From assembly GCF_030693775.1 (NCBI RefSeq), contig NZ_JAUXZY010000004.1:186001-250000 (forward strand): 64,000 nt of DNA, written 5' to 3'. The position numbers and the translations under genes were made by a program. The first letter of the stretch is position 1. Every line of letters begins with the position of its first letter. This document shows, piece after piece, positions 38,134 to 48,384 of the stretch. This stretch comes from Polynucleobacter sp. GTDB taxonomy: Bacteria > Pseudomonadota > Gammaproteobacteria > Burkholderiales > Burkholderiaceae. The notes beneath the pieces were generated by a model, which saw nothing but the letters and a program-made list of their open reading frames with translations, did not search any database and was not told the DNA's origin.

Positions 38134-38562
38134 ATGAAAACTTTTTCCGCAAAATCCCATGAGGTGAAGCGTGATTGGTTCGTGATTGACGCTACGGACA
38201 AAGTCCTCGGTCGTGTCGCCAGTGAAGTGGCACACCGTTTACGCGGCAAGCACAAACCTGAATTCACCCCCCACGTTGATACAGGCGACTTCATTGTCGT
38301 TATCAACTCATCCAAGCTGCGTGTCACTGGCACCAAAGGCTTGAACAAAATTTATTACCGTCACAGCGGATACCCTGGTGGTATTAGCTCGACCAACTTC
38401 GATAAGATGCAAGACCGCTTTCCGGGTCGTGCGCTCGAGAAGGCTGTGAAGGGTATGTTGCCAAAAGGCCCACTCGGCTACGCCATGATCAAGAAATTGA
38501 AAGTTTACGGCGACGCTACTCATCCGCATACGGCTCAACAGCCTAAAGTGCTCGAGATCTAA
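38134..38562 (+). CDS. rplM: 50S ribosomal protein L13
   Basis: Early-assembly 23S rRNA-binding protein. It begins [20 protein letters not shown] and includes [36 protein letters not shown] and [20 protein letters not shown], which define L13. Length 142 is identical to that of E. coli. It is followed after 9 bp by rpsI, the universal pair. Confidence 0.99.
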   Translation: MKTFSAKSHEVKRDWFVIDATDKVLGRVASEVAHRLRGKHKPEFTPHVDTGDFIVVINSSKLRVTGTKGLNKIYYRHSGYPGGISSTNFDKMQDRFPGRALEKAVKGMLPKGPLGYAMIKKLKVYGDATHPHTAQQPKVLEI

Positions 38563-38571
38563 GGAAACCAC

Positions 38572-38973
38572 ATGGCTATTAATTACGGAAATTGGAACTA
38601 CGGTACAGGTCGTCGCAAGAGCTCTGTGGCCCGTGTCTTTATTAAATCAGGCAAAGGTGAAATCACTGTCAACGGTAAGCCGATCGACATTTATTTCGCC
38701 CGCGAGACATCTCGCATGATTGCGCGTCAGCCTTTGGCCCTGACAGCCCACCTCACCACCTTTGATATCAAAGTGAACGTGAGCGGTGGCGGTGAAACCG
38801 GTCAAGCGGGTGCCGTACGTCACGGCGTGACTCGTGCACTTATCGACTACGACAACGCATTGAAGCCCACTCTGTCCAAAGCAGGTTTGGTGACACGCGA
38901 TGCCCGTGAAGTTGAGCGTAAGAAGGTTGGTCTGCACGGCGCGCGTCGTCGTAAGCAGTTCAGCAAGCGCTAA
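38572..38973 (+). CDS. rpsI: 30S ribosomal protein S9
   Basis: Its C-terminal tail reaches the P-site tRNA. The sequence has [40 protein letters not shown] and the basic end [15 protein letters not shown] ending in the conserved Lys-Arg. Length 133. An AAGGAAA site precedes the ATG. A GNRA-loop terminator follows. Confidence 0.99.
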   Translation: MAINYGNWNYGTGRRKSSVARVFIKSGKGEITVNGKPIDIYFARETSRMIARQPLALTAHLTTFDIKVNVSGGGETGQAGAVRHGVTRALIDYDNALKPTLSKAGLVTRDAREVERKKVGLHGARRRKQFSKR

Positions 38974-39000
38974 TTACTTTCAGTCGCTCTGTTTTGCTGA

Positions 39001-39026
39001 AAGGGTCGCGCAAGCGGCCCTTTTTG
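39001..39026 (+). terminator. Rho-independent terminator of rplM-rpsI
   Basis: AAGGGTCGC (39001-39009) pairs with GCGGCCCTT (39014-39022) through one T-G wobble, closed by a GCAA tetraloop and followed by TTTTT. It separates the ribosomal operon from argC. Confidence 0.9.
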
Positions 39027-39107
39027 TTTCTACAATCAGGGTATGACTAAGGACAAAGTAAGCAGCGCTGTACGATAATTTAGTGTGAGCGTATTTGGGA
39101 GAATGGG

Positions 39108-40166
39108 ATGATTAAAGTAGGTATTGTTGGCGGAACGGGATACACCGGGGTAGAACTCTTGCGTTTACTCGCACAGCATCCCCAGGTCACCATTCAGGCG
39201 ATCACATCGCGTACCGAAGCAGGTATGGCAGTGGCCGATCTATTTCCCTCTTTGCGCGGCCGAATTGATTTGAAGTTCTCGACCCCAGACGATGCCAAAT
39301 TGGATCAGTGTGACGCCGTGTTTTTTGCCACGCCGCATGGCGTTGCGATGGCGCAAGCTGAATCATTGCTCGCTGCTGGTGTGAAGGTACTGGATTTGGC
39401 GGCAGACTTTCGCTTAAAAGATACTGCGGAATTTACGCAGTGGTACGGCATGCCCCATGCATGCCCAGCGATTTTGGCAGAAGCGGTTTATGGCCTGCCT
39501 GAAATCAATCGGGAAGCAATTAAAAAAGCCCGCGTTGTCGGTTTAGCGGGCTGCTATCCAACCACAGTGCAGTTGGGTTTTGCTCCACTCTTGTCGCCCA
39601 AGTCGACGGGTGGCAAGCGTTGGATTGACGGACTCCATTTGATCTCCGACTCCAAGTCGGGCACTTCCGGTGCTGGCCGTAAAGCCGAGGTAGGCACTTT
39701 GATGGCCGAGGCCAGTGATAATTTCAAGGCCTATGCAGTGAAAGGCCATCGCCACACCCCTGAGATTACCCAAGGCTTAAAAGCCATTGCGCAATCCGAT
39801 CAAATCGGCCTGACCTTTGTTCCGCACCTCACGCCCATGATTCGGGGTATTCATTCGACCTTGTATGCGCGTATTACCGAAGAGGGTAAGGACGTCGACT
39901 TTCAGGCGGTTTTTGAGCAGTTTTACAAAGACGAACCCTTTGTGGATGTGATGCCTGCCGGCAGCCATCCGGAAACTCGCTCTGTACGGGGTAGCAATGG
40001 CCTGCGCATCGCGATCCATCGCCCCGGAAATGGCGACACCCTGGTGATATTGGTGGTGGAGGACAACCTCGTTAAAGGGGCTTCAGGCCAAGGCGTACAG
40101 TGCCTCAATTTGATGTTTGGGCTGCCGGAGACCATGGGCTTGACCCAAATTGCCCTCTCGCCTTAA
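39108..40166 (+). CDS. argC: N-acetyl-gamma-glutamyl-phosphate reductase
   Basis: NADPH-dependent third step of arginine synthesis. It has the Rossmann start [20 protein letters not shown], the catalytic cysteine in [38 protein letters not shown] and [13 protein letters not shown]. Length 352 is the usual long ArgC type. A GGGAGA-like site lies just upstream. It is monocistronic by appearance; erpA follows 90 bp later. Confidence 0.97.
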   Translation: MIKVGIVGGTGYTGVELLRLLAQHPQVTIQAITSRTEAGMAVADLFPSLRGRIDLKFSTPDDAKLDQCDAVFFATPHGVAMAQAESLLAAGVKVLDLAADFRLKDTAEFTQWYGMPHACPAILAEAVYGLPEINREAIKKARVVGLAGCYPTTVQLGFAPLLSPKSTGGKRWIDGLHLISDSKSGTSGAGRKAEVGTLMAEASDNFKAYAVKGHRHTPEITQGLKAIAQSDQIGLTFVPHLTPMIRGIHSTLYARITEEGKDVDFQAVFEQFYKDEPFVDVMPAGSHPETRSVRGSNGLRIAIHRPGNGDTLVILVVEDNLVKGASGQGVQCLNLMFGLPETMGLTQIALSP

Positions 40167-40256
40167 AGTGGTATTAGTGCGTTTTACATGCCCTTATGCT
40201 GGAGTGGGCATTTAGAGCCTAAAATAGGGAAACACTTTTTGAACTAGGAGTCATTT

Positions 40257-40631
40257 ATGACACAAGTTGCTACAACCCAATCCAACGATCTTGCTGAGCC
40301 ACCAATTCCATTGGTTTTTACCGATAGCGCAGCAGCAAAGGTTGCTGACCTGATTGCCGAAGAAGGTAACCCTGAATTAAAGCTGCGCGTATTTGTGCAA
40401 GGCGGCGGCTGTTCTGGTTTTCAGTACGGTTTCACCTTTGATGATGCCGTGAATGAAGACGATACCGCTTTTGATAAAAATGGCGTAACGCTCTTAGTAG
40501 ACTCAATGAGCTTTCAGTACCTCGTTGGTGCCGAGATCGATTACAAAGAAGACATTAACGGTTCACAGTTTGTAATTAAGAACCCGAATGCCACAACCAC
40601 CTGTGGTTGCGGATCGTCTTTCTCCGCGTAA
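40257..40631 (+). CDS. erpA: Iron-sulfur cluster insertion protein ErpA
   Basis: A-type carrier that delivers Fe-S clusters, for example to isoprenoid enzymes. The three conserved cysteines are in [20 protein letters not shown] and [13 protein letters not shown]. The Glu/Asp-rich N-terminal tail and length of 124 residues match betaproteobacterial ErpA (ErpA/IscA-like). A good AGGAG site precedes the ATG by 7 bases. Its terminator is embedded in the end of the convergent anmK gene. Confidence 0.95.
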   Translation: MTQVATTQSNDLAEPPIPLVFTDSAAAKVADLIAEEGNPELKLRVFVQGGGCSGFQYGFTFDDAVNEDDTAFDKNGVTLLVDSMSFQYLVGAEIDYKEDINGSQFVIKNPNATTTCGCGSSFSA

Positions 40632-40641
40632 GCGATTACTT

Positions 40642-41772
40642 TTAAGCAGGGTAGCAAGCGCCTAAGATTCGAGGCCCACTTGCTCCCGTAACGGCCGGCA
40701 AATTTGCTGGCCGTTTTGTTTTGTGCGCCCATGCCAGCCATGCAAAGGCCAGGGCCTCAACCAGTTGCGGATCGACTCCATTGGCTTCGCTGCTGCGGAT
40801 TTCAAGGCCATATTTGAACATCACCTGTGCCAGCTCGCGCAGGCAATTGAGTAGCGCCGTGTTGTTGACGCCACCACCACAGACAATCAAGACTTCGGTT
40901 TGCGGTGCGTAGAGCTGAATGGATTGCAGCGCTGCAGTCACGGTAAGACGCAATAGCGTTGCTTGCACATCTTCAGCCTTCAATGCATTGCCACCCAGTT
41001 TCTTTTCTAACCACCGCAGATGAAAGTCATCGCGGCCTGTGCTTTTTGGGGGCGCCTTAGTAAAAAAAGGATCTGCCAACATTTGCTCGAGCAAGGAATT
41101 ATTCACCGTCCCTTGCGCAGCCCAGGCGCCATTCTGATCAAAGTCTTTACCTTGGTGTTTTGCAATCCAAGCGTCCATCAGCATATTGCCGGGCCCGCAA
41201 TCAAAGCCAGTGACATCACCCTTCTGCGGAAGGAGTGTAAGGTTGGCGATACCGCCGAGATTTAGTACTGCAGTGTTTTTATTGCTGGCAAATTGCTGCG
41301 CATGAAATGCTGGTACTAAAGGGGCGCCATGACCGCCTGCAGCCAGATCACGGCTCCGAAAGTCGGCAATCACATCAATGCTAGTTAGTTCAGCCAGTAA
41401 TGCGGGGTTTAAGGTTTGGTGGGTATACGCAAGTGCCTTATTGGAGCCCGCTTGGTGCCGAATGGTTTGTCCATGTGCCCCAATGGCAGTGATGTCGGAG
41501 GGGTGCTGTTTGCACTTTGTAAGAAGCTGCTGGACCACTTCCGCATAAGCCATCGCCAAGGCATTTGCAGCTAGATGCTCACGGTGGATTTCATTATCGC
41601 CCGGAGTTTGGAGGGCCAATAAGGCATCACGGAGCGGGGGCGCAAAGGGGGTGCTCACGGCCCCGCAGAGTTGGGTCTCGCCATCCGGGCCAAGTTCGGC
41701 GAGTACCGCATCAATCCCGTCTAGGCTTGTGCCAGACATCATGCCGATGTAAAGGGAGTGGGACTTATGCAT
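40642..41772 (-). CDS. anmK: Anhydro-N-acetylmuramic acid kinase
   Basis: Cleaves and phosphorylates 1,6-anhydro-MurNAc to MurNAc 6-phosphate in peptidoglycan recycling. It has the N-terminal YIGMMSGTSLDGIDAVLAEL, VIADFRSRDLAAGGHGAPLV, LNLGGIANLTLLP and GFDCGPGNMLMDAWIA blocks specific to AnmK. Length 376. Together with amgK and murU at 50911-52665 it makes two recycling branches in one window. It ends 10 bp from the convergent erpA, and its last codons host the erpA terminator. Confidence 0.96.
   Translation of the reverse strand: MHKSHSLYIGMMSGTSLDGIDAVLAELGPDGETQLCGAVSTPFAPPLRDALLALQTPGDNEIHREHLAANALAMAYAEVVQQLLTKCKQHPSDITAIGAHGQTIRHQAGSNKALAYTHQTLNPALLAELTSIDVIADFRSRDLAAGGHGAPLVPAFHAQQFASNKNTAVLNLGGIANLTLLPQKGDVTGFDCGPGNMLMDAWIAKHQGKDFDQNGAWAAQGTVNNSLLEQMLADPFFTKAPPKSTGRDDFHLRWLEKKLGGNALKAEDVQATLLRLTVTAALQSIQLYAPQTEVLIVCGGGVNNTALLNCLRELAQVMFKYGLEIRSSEANGVDPQLVEALAFAWLAWAHKTKRPANLPAVTGASGPRILGACYPA
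40691..40722 (+). terminator. Terminator of erpA lying inside the 3' end of anmK
   Basis: The 24-base palindrome at 40691-40714 (ACGGCCGGCAAA paired with TTTGCTGGCCGT, one wobble) is followed by GTTTTGTTTT on the plus strand. It sits about 60 bp past the erpA stop, within anmK codons for the tract PANLPAV. The same hairpin on the minus strand has no T-run. Confidence 0.8.
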
Positions 41773-41807
41773 GCGGTGGGTAGACTCTATTCTGAGGAAT
41801 GCGACAA

Positions 41808-41820
41808 TACGATTATCGTA
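41808..41820. promoter_or_regulatory. 13-bp palindrome in the anmK-tyrS divergent gap
   Basis: TACGAT-T-ATCGTA is a perfect inverted repeat, 36 bp upstream of anmK and 42 bp upstream of tyrS. It could be an operator for either gene. The 89 bp gap holds no other clear element. Confidence 0.3.
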
Positions 41821-41861
41821 ACTGAAACCCTAATTTAACCGAACTCGATAATTGAATCAGT

Positions 41862-43094
41862 ATGGCGGCTACCCCAGAACCCAAATACCCATTAACCCCT
41901 GACGTTTTTGCTGCCTTAGAGGTAACAAAACGGGGTTGTGACGAGCTGTTAGTCGAAGCCGATTGGCTCGCCAAGCTGGCCCGCAGCCAAGCCACCAAAA
42001 CACCATTACGCATTAAGTTAGGCCTTGACCCGACTGCGCCGGATATTCATTTGGGCCATACGGTGGTTCTGAATAAGCTGCGCCAACTGCAAGATTTAGG
42101 CCATACGGTGATTTTCTTGATTGGCGATTTCACGAGCATGATCGGTGATCCTTCCGGCAGAAATGCAACCCGCCCACCGCTAACGGCAGAAGCCATTGCC
42201 GAAAATGCCCAAACCTATTACAAGCAAGCTAGCCTCGTGCTTGACCCAAGCAAAACCGAAGTGCGCTACAACAGCGAGTGGTGTGATCCGCTGGGTGCGC
42301 GCGGCATGATTCAGCTGGCAGCCCGCTATACCGTAGCGCGGATGCTCGAGCGCGATGACTTTACAAAGCGCTATCGCTCGGGTGTGCCGATTTCAGTTCA
42401 TGAATTTCTTTATCCACTAATGCAGGGCTATGACTCGGTTGCCTTAAAGAGCGATTTAGAACTCGGCGGTACTGATCAGAAATTCAATCTACTGGTTGGC
42501 CGTGAGCTGCAGCGGGAGTACGGTCAAGAACCACAGTGCATCTTGACCATGCCATTGCTGGTTGGTCTTGACGGTGCTGAGAAGATGAGCAAATCCAAGG
42601 CCAATTACGTCGGTATCAGTGAGCAGCCAAACGAGATGTTTGGCAAGCTGATGAGCATTTCCGATGAATTAATGTGGAGCTACTTTACCTTGCTGTCGTT
42701 TAGGCCTCTTGCTGAAATTGATCTAATGAAGCAAGAGGTGGCGGCTGGCCGCAATCCGCGTGATTGCAAAGTACTCCTTGCTCAAGAAATCGTGGCGCGT
42801 TTTCATACGCAGGCGGCAGCAGAAAAAGCCTTGGAAGACTTTAATCACCGCGCCAAAGGTGGTATCCCAGACGATGTCCCTGAAGTGAGCTTATCGGGCG
42901 CGCCACTCGGCATTACAGCATTAATCAAGATGACTGGCTTGGCGCCATCCAATGCCGAAGCCAATCGCAATATTGAGCAGGGCGGAGTGCGGATTGACGG
43001 AACAGTGATTAGCGATAAAGGCTTGCAAGTCGCTGCCGGATCCTTTGTATTGCAAGTGGGTAAGCGTCGTTTTGTGAAGGTGACGCTGAGCTAA
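41862..43094 (+). CDS. tyrS: Tyrosyl-tRNA synthetase
   Basis: Class I synthetase. The HIGH-type motif is [17 protein letters not shown], the KMSKS motif [14 protein letters not shown], and the tyrosine/ATP pocket [22 protein letters not shown]-terminal S4 RNA-binding domain ([18 protein letters not shown]) ends the 410-residue chain. It is the TyrZ-like subtype common in betaproteobacteria. It converges with ruvB, 6 bp between stops. Confidence 0.97.
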   Translation: MAATPEPKYPLTPDVFAALEVTKRGCDELLVEADWLAKLARSQATKTPLRIKLGLDPTAPDIHLGHTVVLNKLRQLQDLGHTVIFLIGDFTSMIGDPSGRNATRPPLTAEAIAENAQTYYKQASLVLDPSKTEVRYNSEWCDPLGARGMIQLAARYTVARMLERDDFTKRYRSGVPISVHEFLYPLMQGYDSVALKSDLELGGTDQKFNLLVGRELQREYGQEPQCILTMPLLVGLDGAEKMSKSKANYVGISEQPNEMFGKLMSISDELMWSYFTLLSFRPLAEIDLMKQEVAAGRNPRDCKVLLAQEIVARFHTQAAAEKALEDFNHRAKGGIPDDVPEVSLSGAPLGITALIKMTGLAPSNAEANRNIEQGGVRIDGTVISDKGLQVAAGSFVLQVGKRRFVKVTLS

Positions 43095-43100
43095 ATTCGC

Positions 43101-44171
43101 CTATGTTAGTAGGTCGAGATTGTTGCTTGGTGGTGTTAAACCAAAGTGCTCGTAGGCCAAGCGCGTAGCAATGCGACCGCGCGAGGTGCGCTGCAAGTAG
43201 CCCTGCTGAATCAAATAGGGCTCAAGCACATCTTCAATCGTATCGCGCTCTTCACCAATGGCTGCGGCGAGGTTATCAATCCCAACCGGCCCACCATCAA
43301 ACTTATGCAAGATGGCTTCAAGTAATTTACGGTCCATCACATCAAACCCACTAGGGTCGACATCCAGCATGGCCAAAGCCGCATCAGCCATGGCCTTGGT
43401 GATAACACCAGTACCCTTGACTTCAGCAAAGTCACGCACCCGTCGCAACAGGCGATTGGCAATCCGTGGGGTACCGCGGGCGCGCCGCGCGATTTCGGTG
43501 GCGCCGCTAGGATCAATCTTGGCTTTGAGTAAATTAGCGGAGCGCTCCACAATCAGGGTGAGCTCATCGGTTGTGTAAAACTCCAGTCGCGCCACAATAC
43601 CAAAACGGTCGCGCAAGGGATTGGTGAGCATGCCAGCACGTGTTGTAGCGCCAATTAAGGTAAACGGCTTGAGATCAAGCTTGACGCTCCGGGCTGCAGG
43701 ACCCTCACCGATCATGATGTCCAGCGCATAGTCCTCTAGAGCAGGATACAAAATCTCTTCTACTACAGGTGATAAGCGATGAATCTCATCAATAAAGAGA
43801 ACATCATTTGCTTCTAAATTGGTCAGCAGGGCCGCGAGGTCACCTGGGCGGTCCAGCACTGGGCCGCTGGTTTGGCGTAAGTTCACACCGAGTTCGCGGG
43901 CAATGATGTGCGCTAGCGTGGTTTTTCCTAAACCAGGGGGGCCAAAGAGTAAGACGTGATCAAGCGCTTCATTGCGCGCACGCGTGGCGCTAATAAAGAT
44001 TTCCAGCTGCGAGCGGGCTTTGGTTTGGCCGACGTATTCATCAAGCTGGCGTGGTCGTAAGGCGCGCTCAAAGACCGCCTCTGCATTACCAGCCGAGCCA
44101 CTCACTAGGCGATCACCTTCTGCTGGAAGATCGTCCGGTAATGCGCTTAAATCGTCAGTGTGTATGGCCAT
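43101..44171 (-). CDS. ruvB: Holliday junction branch-migration helicase RuvB
   Basis: AAA+ motor of the RuvABC resolvasome. Walker A is [20 protein letters not shown], Walker [14 protein letters not shown], sensor 1 [20 protein letters not shown], and the C-terminal winged helix ends [18 protein letters not shown]. Length 356 is normal. It is 27 bp downstream of ruvA on the same strand. Confidence 0.98.
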   Translation of the reverse strand: MAIHTDDLSALPDDLPAEGDRLVSGSAGNAEAVFERALRPRQLDEYVGQTKARSQLEIFISATRARNEALDHVLLFGPPGLGKTTLAHIIARELGVNLRQTSGPVLDRPGDLAALLTNLEANDVLFIDEIHRLSPVVEEILYPALEDYALDIMIGEGPAARSVKLDLKPFTLIGATTRAGMLTNPLRDRFGIVARLEFYTTDELTLIVERSANLLKAKIDPSGATEIARRARGTPRIANRLLRRVRDFAEVKGTGVITKAMADAALAMLDVDPSGFDVMDRKLLEAILHKFDGGPVGIDNLAAAIGEERDTIEDVLEPYLIQQGYLQRTSRGRIATRLAYEHFGLTPPSNNLDLLT

Positions 44172-44198
44172 GGTGAGAGTGTATTCGCTTCGTGCAAT

Positions 44199-44780
44199 TT
44201 ACACTTTAGATAAATACTTTAAGCCCTGACGAATACCTTCGGATACCGAGGCATCAGGGCTGATTTGCTTAATTGCTAAAAGTGCTTCTTTCTCGGAGTA
44301 ACCCAAGGAGAGTAATGCTTGCAAGATTTCGCTGCTGGGCTGAGCAGCCCCTGCTGCACCAGCGCCTTGACCTAAATCAGGCCCCAGCTTTCCTTTGAGT
44401 TCAAGCAAGAGACGCTCGGCGGTTTTTTTGCCGATACCGGGAACCTGGGTGAAGCGACCGGGTTCTTGCAGCGCAATTGCTTGGGCCAGTTCATTCACAC
44501 TCATGCCAGATAAAACGGCAAGTGCTGTACGCGAGCCAACGCCACTGATCTTAATTAACGCCCGAAAGGCTTCGCGCTCTGATTCGGTGGCAAAACCAAA
44601 GAGTTGCTGCGCGTCTTCACGGACCTGAAAATGCGTCAGTAAGGTAATAGTGTGGTTGACGCCCGGCAACTGGTAGAGAGTGCTCATGGGTACGTCGATT
44701 TCATAACCAACGCCATGGCAATCCACCACTAAGCGCGGTGGATGTACAGCAATTAAAGTACCTTGTATGCGTCCAATCAT
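44199..44780 (-). CDS. ruvA: Holliday junction-binding protein RuvA
   Basis: Tetrameric four-way junction binder. The N-terminal OB fold begins [20 protein letters not shown]; two helix-hairpin-helix motifs are [16 protein letters not shown] and [17 protein letters not shown]; the C-terminal domain III that contacts RuvB contains [16 protein letters not shown]. Length 193. It is 9 bp after ruvC. Confidence 0.97.
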   Translation of the reverse strand: MIGRIQGTLIAVHPPRLVVDCHGVGYEIDVPMSTLYQLPGVNHTITLLTHFQVREDAQQLFGFATESEREAFRALIKISGVGSRTALAVLSGMSVNELAQAIALQEPGRFTQVPGIGKKTAERLLLELKGKLGPDLGQGAGAAGAAQPSSEILQALLSLGYSEKEALLAIKQISPDASVSEGIRQGLKYLSKV

Positions 44781-44789
44781 GGGGTGATC

Positions 44790-45299
44790 TTACTCTTTGC
44801 TAGTGGGCTTGGGTTTGAGGGCTGCAGGTAAGCGGTAGTGGTGCGCAGCGCAGATGGCGACACCCAGCGCATCAGATGCGTCAGTGCCGGGCGCGCGGCT
44901 TAAGCGCAGTAGGCGTTTCACCATCTCCTGCACTTGTGGTTTAGTGGCTCGGCCCGTGCCCACAATCGACTGCTTAACGCGCAAGGCGCTGTATTCCGCC
45001 ACGCTGAGCTTGGCGGAAACAAGGGCGGCTATGACCGAGCCCCTAGCTTGCCCCAGCATTAAGGTAGAGCGTGGATTGACGTTTAAAAATACCTCTTCAA
45101 TCGCAGCCGATTCAGGATGGTAGGTATCCAAGACCTCTTTAACGCCGTTATACAAGGTGCCAAGACGTTCAGGTAAGCCCCACTTCGGATCGCCGCTTTC
45201 AATGGTTCCAGAAGCGACGTAGGTCATTTTTTGACCATCGACATCAATGATGCCAAAGCCAGTAGTACGAAGTCCAGGGTCAATTCCGATCCAGCGCAT
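44790..45299 (-). CDS. ruvC: Crossover junction endonuclease RuvC
   Basis: Resolves Holliday junctions by paired nicks. The catalytic acidic residues fall in [34 protein letters not shown] and [20 protein letters not shown]. The start is the ATG at 45299 because the catalytic Asp lies close to it; the upstream open frame (to 45497) overlaps purH and is not RuvC-like. Length 169 residues. It begins the ruvCAB order. Confidence 0.97.
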   Translation of the reverse strand: MRWIGIDPGLRTTGFGIIDVDGQKMTYVASGTIESGDPKWGLPERLGTLYNGVKEVLDTYHPESAAIEEVFLNVNPRSTLMLGQARGSVIAALVSAKLSVAEYSALRVKQSIVGTGRATKPQVQEMVKRLLRLSRAPGTDASDALGVAICAAHHYRLPAALKPKPTSKE

Positions 45300-45324
45300 G
45301 GGTTCTATCAATGCCCGTTTCGTT

Positions 45325-46905
45325 CTAGTGACGGAAGTGGCGTGTGCCGGTGAAGACCATTGCGATGCCATGCTCATTGGCGGCGGCAATGATTTCCTCA
45401 TCGCGCATGCTGCCACCAGGCTGAATTGCGCAGGTCGCACCTGCAGCAACCACGACATCGAGGCCATCCCGGAACGGAAAGAAAGCATCGCTGGCAACTG
45501 CTGAGGACGCTAGGCTAAGGCCTGCATTTTCAGCCTTGATGCTAGCCATGCGGGCTGAGTCAACGCGGCTCATTTGACCAGCGCCAATACCCAAAGTCAT
45601 GCCGTTGGCGCAATACACAATCGCATTCGATTTAACAAACTTTGCAACCCGCCAAGCAAACATCATATCCGCAAGCTCGGTTGGGGTCGGCTGGCGTTTT
45701 GAAACCACACGGAGCTCAGCCTGCGCGACGTTTTTAAAGTCCGGCGACTGTACCAACAAACCACCACCCACACGCTTCATATCGAATGCATTGAATCCAA
45801 GGCCGAGTGGAATTTCAAGTAAGCGCACATTTTGTTTGCTAGCAAAAATGGCTTTTGCTTCCGCGGTAAAGCTTGGTGCAATGAGGACCTCAACAAATTG
45901 CTTGGAGATCGCTTCGGCCATAGCACCATCGCAAGGCACATTCAATGCAATGATCCCGCCAAAGGCAGAGCTTGGGTCAGTTTTAAAGGCTTTTTGATAG
46001 GCTTCCAGGCCAGTTATACCGGTAGCTACACCGCAAGGGTTGGCATGCTTGATGATGACGCAGGCTGCTGGAGCAGTAGTGTCAGCCGAAAAGCTCTTGA
46101 CGCATTCCCATGCTGCATCCGCATCGGCAATGTTGTTATAGGAAAGCTCTTTGCCTTGAAGCTGATGGTAATTAGCGAGGGCACCAGCAACGGTAGCGGT
46201 ATCACGATAAAACGCAGCCGATTGGTGTGGGTTCTCACCGTAGCGCATCTCTTGCACTTTAGTAAATGCCAGGTGTAGGGTCTCTGGGTAGGGTGAGCGA
46301 TTGGCATGGCTTAAATCGCTGTCCAGCGATGAGAGGTAGTTTGCAATCGCGCCATCGTATTGCGCGGTATGCGCAAACACTTTTTTAGCCAGGCGCAAAT
46401 TGCTTTCATACGAAACCCTATTTTGATTGGCTTTCATTTCGCTCAAGATGGGTTCGTAGTCTTCTGGTGAAATTAACACCGTCACATCCTGATGGTTTTT
46501 TGCTGCTGCACGCAGCATCGCTGGTCCGCCAATATCAATGTTCTCAACGGCTTCGTCAAAAGAGCAATCAGCTTTCGCTACAGTTTGGTTGAATGGGTAC
46601 AGATTAATCACCAGCATATCAATCGGCGCAATACCATGGGCTGCGATGGCGTCCATGTGCTCTTTCGAGTCGCGACGCGCGAGTAAGCCACCGTGAACCA
46701 TTGGGTGAAGGGTTTTTACGCGGCCATCGAGCATTTCTGGGAACTGGGTGAGGGACGATACCTCGGTCACGGGCAAACCATTGTCCGCAAGAAGTTTGGC
46801 TGTCCCGCCAGTAGAAATGAGTTTGACGCCCAAAGCATGCAGGGCTTGGGCAAAAGGAATAATGCCCTGTTTGTCGGATACGGATAAGAGTGCGGTGCGA
46901 ATCAT
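45325..46905 (-). CDS. purH: Bifunctional AICAR transformylase / IMP cyclohydrolase
   Basis: Catalyses the last two steps of IMP synthesis. The N-terminal MGS-like cyclohydrolase domain starts [20 protein letters not shown] and has [20 protein letters not shown]; the transformylase domain has [13 protein letters not shown] [29 protein letters not shown] and AFGGIIALN, ending [18 protein letters not shown] [20 protein letters not shown]. Length 526. It follows fis by 43 bp and precedes ruvC by 25 bp. Confidence 0.98.
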   Translation of the reverse strand: MIRTALLSVSDKQGIIPFAQALHALGVKLISTGGTAKLLADNGLPVTEVSSLTQFPEMLDGRVKTLHPMVHGGLLARRDSKEHMDAIAAHGIAPIDMLVINLYPFNQTVAKADCSFDEAVENIDIGGPAMLRAAAKNHQDVTVLISPEDYEPILSEMKANQNRVSYESNLRLAKKVFAHTAQYDGAIANYLSSLDSDLSHANRSPYPETLHLAFTKVQEMRYGENPHQSAAFYRDTATVAGALANYHQLQGKELSYNNIADADAAWECVKSFSADTTAPAACVIIKHANPCGVATGITGLEAYQKAFKTDPSSAFGGIIALNVPCDGAMAEAISKQFVEVLIAPSFTAEAKAIFASKQNVRLLEIPLGLGFNAFDMKRVGGGLLVQSPDFKNVAQAELRVVSKRQPTPTELADMMFAWRVAKFVKSNAIVYCANGMTLGIGAGQMSRVDSARMASIKAENAGLSLASSAVASDAFFPFRDGLDVVVAAGATCAIQPGGSMRDEEIIAAANEHGIAMVFTGTRHFRH

Positions 46906-46948
46906 GATGGAGTGTAGGCGTTCAAAGTAGGGGTATGAGGACAGCGCT

Positions 46949-47185
46949 TTAAATCAGCTGATGTTCGGTTAATTTTTTATGGAGCGTATTACGGTTAATG
47001 CCAAGGTATTGCGCAGCTAGAGATTGATTTTTTTTGGCGTGCTGCATCACAACCTCGAGCATAGGTTTTTCCACCACACTCAACACCATGCGGTACACAT
47101 CATCGGGAGGGTTGCCATTGAGGTCGGCAAAATAGCGTTGCAACTGCGTTTGAACGCATTCGCTAATGGGGTGTTTATTGGGCAT
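46949..47185 (-). CDS. fis: Fis-family DNA-binding protein
   Basis: Small nucleoid-associated helix-turn-helix protein of 78 residues. The C-terminal [23 protein letters not shown] followed by TLHKKL is the Fis signature, and the preceding helices carry [21 protein letters not shown]. coli Fis is 98 residues; the shorter N terminus is common in betaproteobacteria. It is 17 bp downstream of dusB, the widely conserved dusB-fis operon, here extended to purH. HTH similarity to NtrC-type regulators is expected. Confidence 0.93.
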   Translation of the reverse strand: MPNKHPISECVQTQLQRYFADLNGNPPDDVYRMVLSVVEKPMLEVVMQHAKKNQSLAAQYLGINRNTLHKKLTEHQLI

Positions 47186-47202
47186 CGTATAACTCAGTCT
47201 AT

Positions 47203-48219
47203 TTAAGCAGCTTCTAAAAATAACAGGCGATCCGAATGGGATTTCATCTCATCAAAAAAATCATTCACCATTTGCAATTGGGTTTTGCAGTCATCGGCCG
47301 TGTTCATGCGTTGGCGAAAAGCATGCGAGTCACGCAAACCTTTGCAATACCAGCCAATGTGCTTGCGGGCGGTTCGTAGCCCAATGTATTCGCCATAAAA
47401 GGCATAGTGATCAATTAAGTGGGCGTTCATGATGGTCTGAATTTCAGCCACTTCCGGAACATCCAATTTTTTTCCCGTCTTCAGGTAGTAATCAATTTCC
47501 CGAAAGATCCAAGGACGGCCTTGAGCAGCTCTACCAATCATGATGGCGTCGGCGCCCGTTTGCTCTAAAACAAACGCGGCCTTTTCAGGTGAATGAATAT
47601 CGCCATTGGCGACTACCGGAATGCGAACGGCTGATTTCACCGCAGTAATGGTTTCGTATTCCGCTTCGCCGTGATACAGATCAGCACGGGTACGACCATG
47701 CACTGTCAGCATGCTGATCCCTGATTGTTCTGCAAGGCTCGCAATCGCTAAGGCATTCTTATGTTCCCGGTCCCAGCCGGTGCGGATTTTTAATGTCACA
47801 GGGACCGCATCTGGCCCAGTACCAACCGCATTCACTACAGCCTCAAGAATCTGCTGTACCAAGGGTTCATCGCGCAATAGGGCGGAACCAGCTGCAACGT
47901 TACACACCTTCTTGGCAGGGCAGCCCATATTGATATCAATGATTTGCGCGCCATGGTCCACATTGATCCTAGCCGCAGTAGCCATCATGGCCGGATCGGC
48001 TCCAGCAATTTGCACGGCAATCGGTTTGAACTCGCCTTGGTGATTAGCGCGGCGCTGGGTTTTTTCACTATTCCACAGCAGGGCATTGGATGCGACCATT
48101 TCAGAGACCGCATAACCTGCACCCAGTTTTTTGCAAAGTTGCCGAAATGGACGATCAGTCACACCAGCCATGGGCGCAACGAAGAGTCGATTGGCTAATT
48201 GGTGGGTGCCGATTTTCAT
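47203..48219 (-). CDS. dusB: tRNA-dihydrouridine synthase B
   Basis: FMN enzyme reducing uridines in tRNA D-loops. Conserved blocks: FVAPMAGVTDRPFRQLCKKL, the catalytic cysteine in IDINMGCPAKKVCNVAAGSA, VTLKIRTGWD, MLTVHGRTRADLY and ANGDIHSPEKAAFVLEQTG, IMIGRAAQGRPWIFREI. Length 338. First gene of the dusB-fis-purH run; 165 bp separate it from the UbiH-type gene. Confidence 0.97.
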   Translation of the reverse strand: MKIGTHQLANRLFVAPMAGVTDRPFRQLCKKLGAGYAVSEMVASNALLWNSEKTQRRANHQGEFKPIAVQIAGADPAMMATAARINVDHGAQIIDINMGCPAKKVCNVAAGSALLRDEPLVQQILEAVVNAVGTGPDAVPVTLKIRTGWDREHKNALAIASLAEQSGISMLTVHGRTRADLYHGEAEYETITAVKSAVRIPVVANGDIHSPEKAAFVLEQTGADAIMIGRAAQGRPWIFREIDYYLKTGKKLDVPEVAEIQTIMNAHLIDHYAFYGEYIGLRTARKHIGWYCKGLRDSHAFRQRMNTADDCKTQLQMVNDFFDEMKSHSDRLLFLEAA

Positions 48220-48304
48220 AAAAGCCGTAGCGTCAATGGGAACATCAATGGGGGGGAATGCTGCAAATAAGCGAGCATTCCATTGTAGCGTAGGCGAGGG
48301 GTAA

Positions 48305-48325
48305 TCTGCCTAATTTTTAGGCAGA
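48305..48325. repeat. Perfect 9-bp inverted repeat upstream of dusB
   Basis: TCTGCCTAA and TTAGGCAGA are separated by TTT at 48305-48325, about 85 bp upstream of the dusB ATG and 60 bp after the stop of the UbiH-type gene. Neither strand shows a T-run, so it is not a classic terminator; it may be an intergenic hairpin that ends the upstream transcript weakly, or an operator. Confidence 0.4.
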
Positions 48326-48384
48326 ACCAGACCGTCTAGGAAAGCTGAAGGTGGATGCGTAAGGGCTTGATTTAGGAGAGTTGC

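Noticed and set aside
45300-45497. Upstream extension of the ruvC frame
   Set aside because: It runs inside purH and would push the catalytic Asp far from the N terminus; the ATG at 45299 is right for RuvC.
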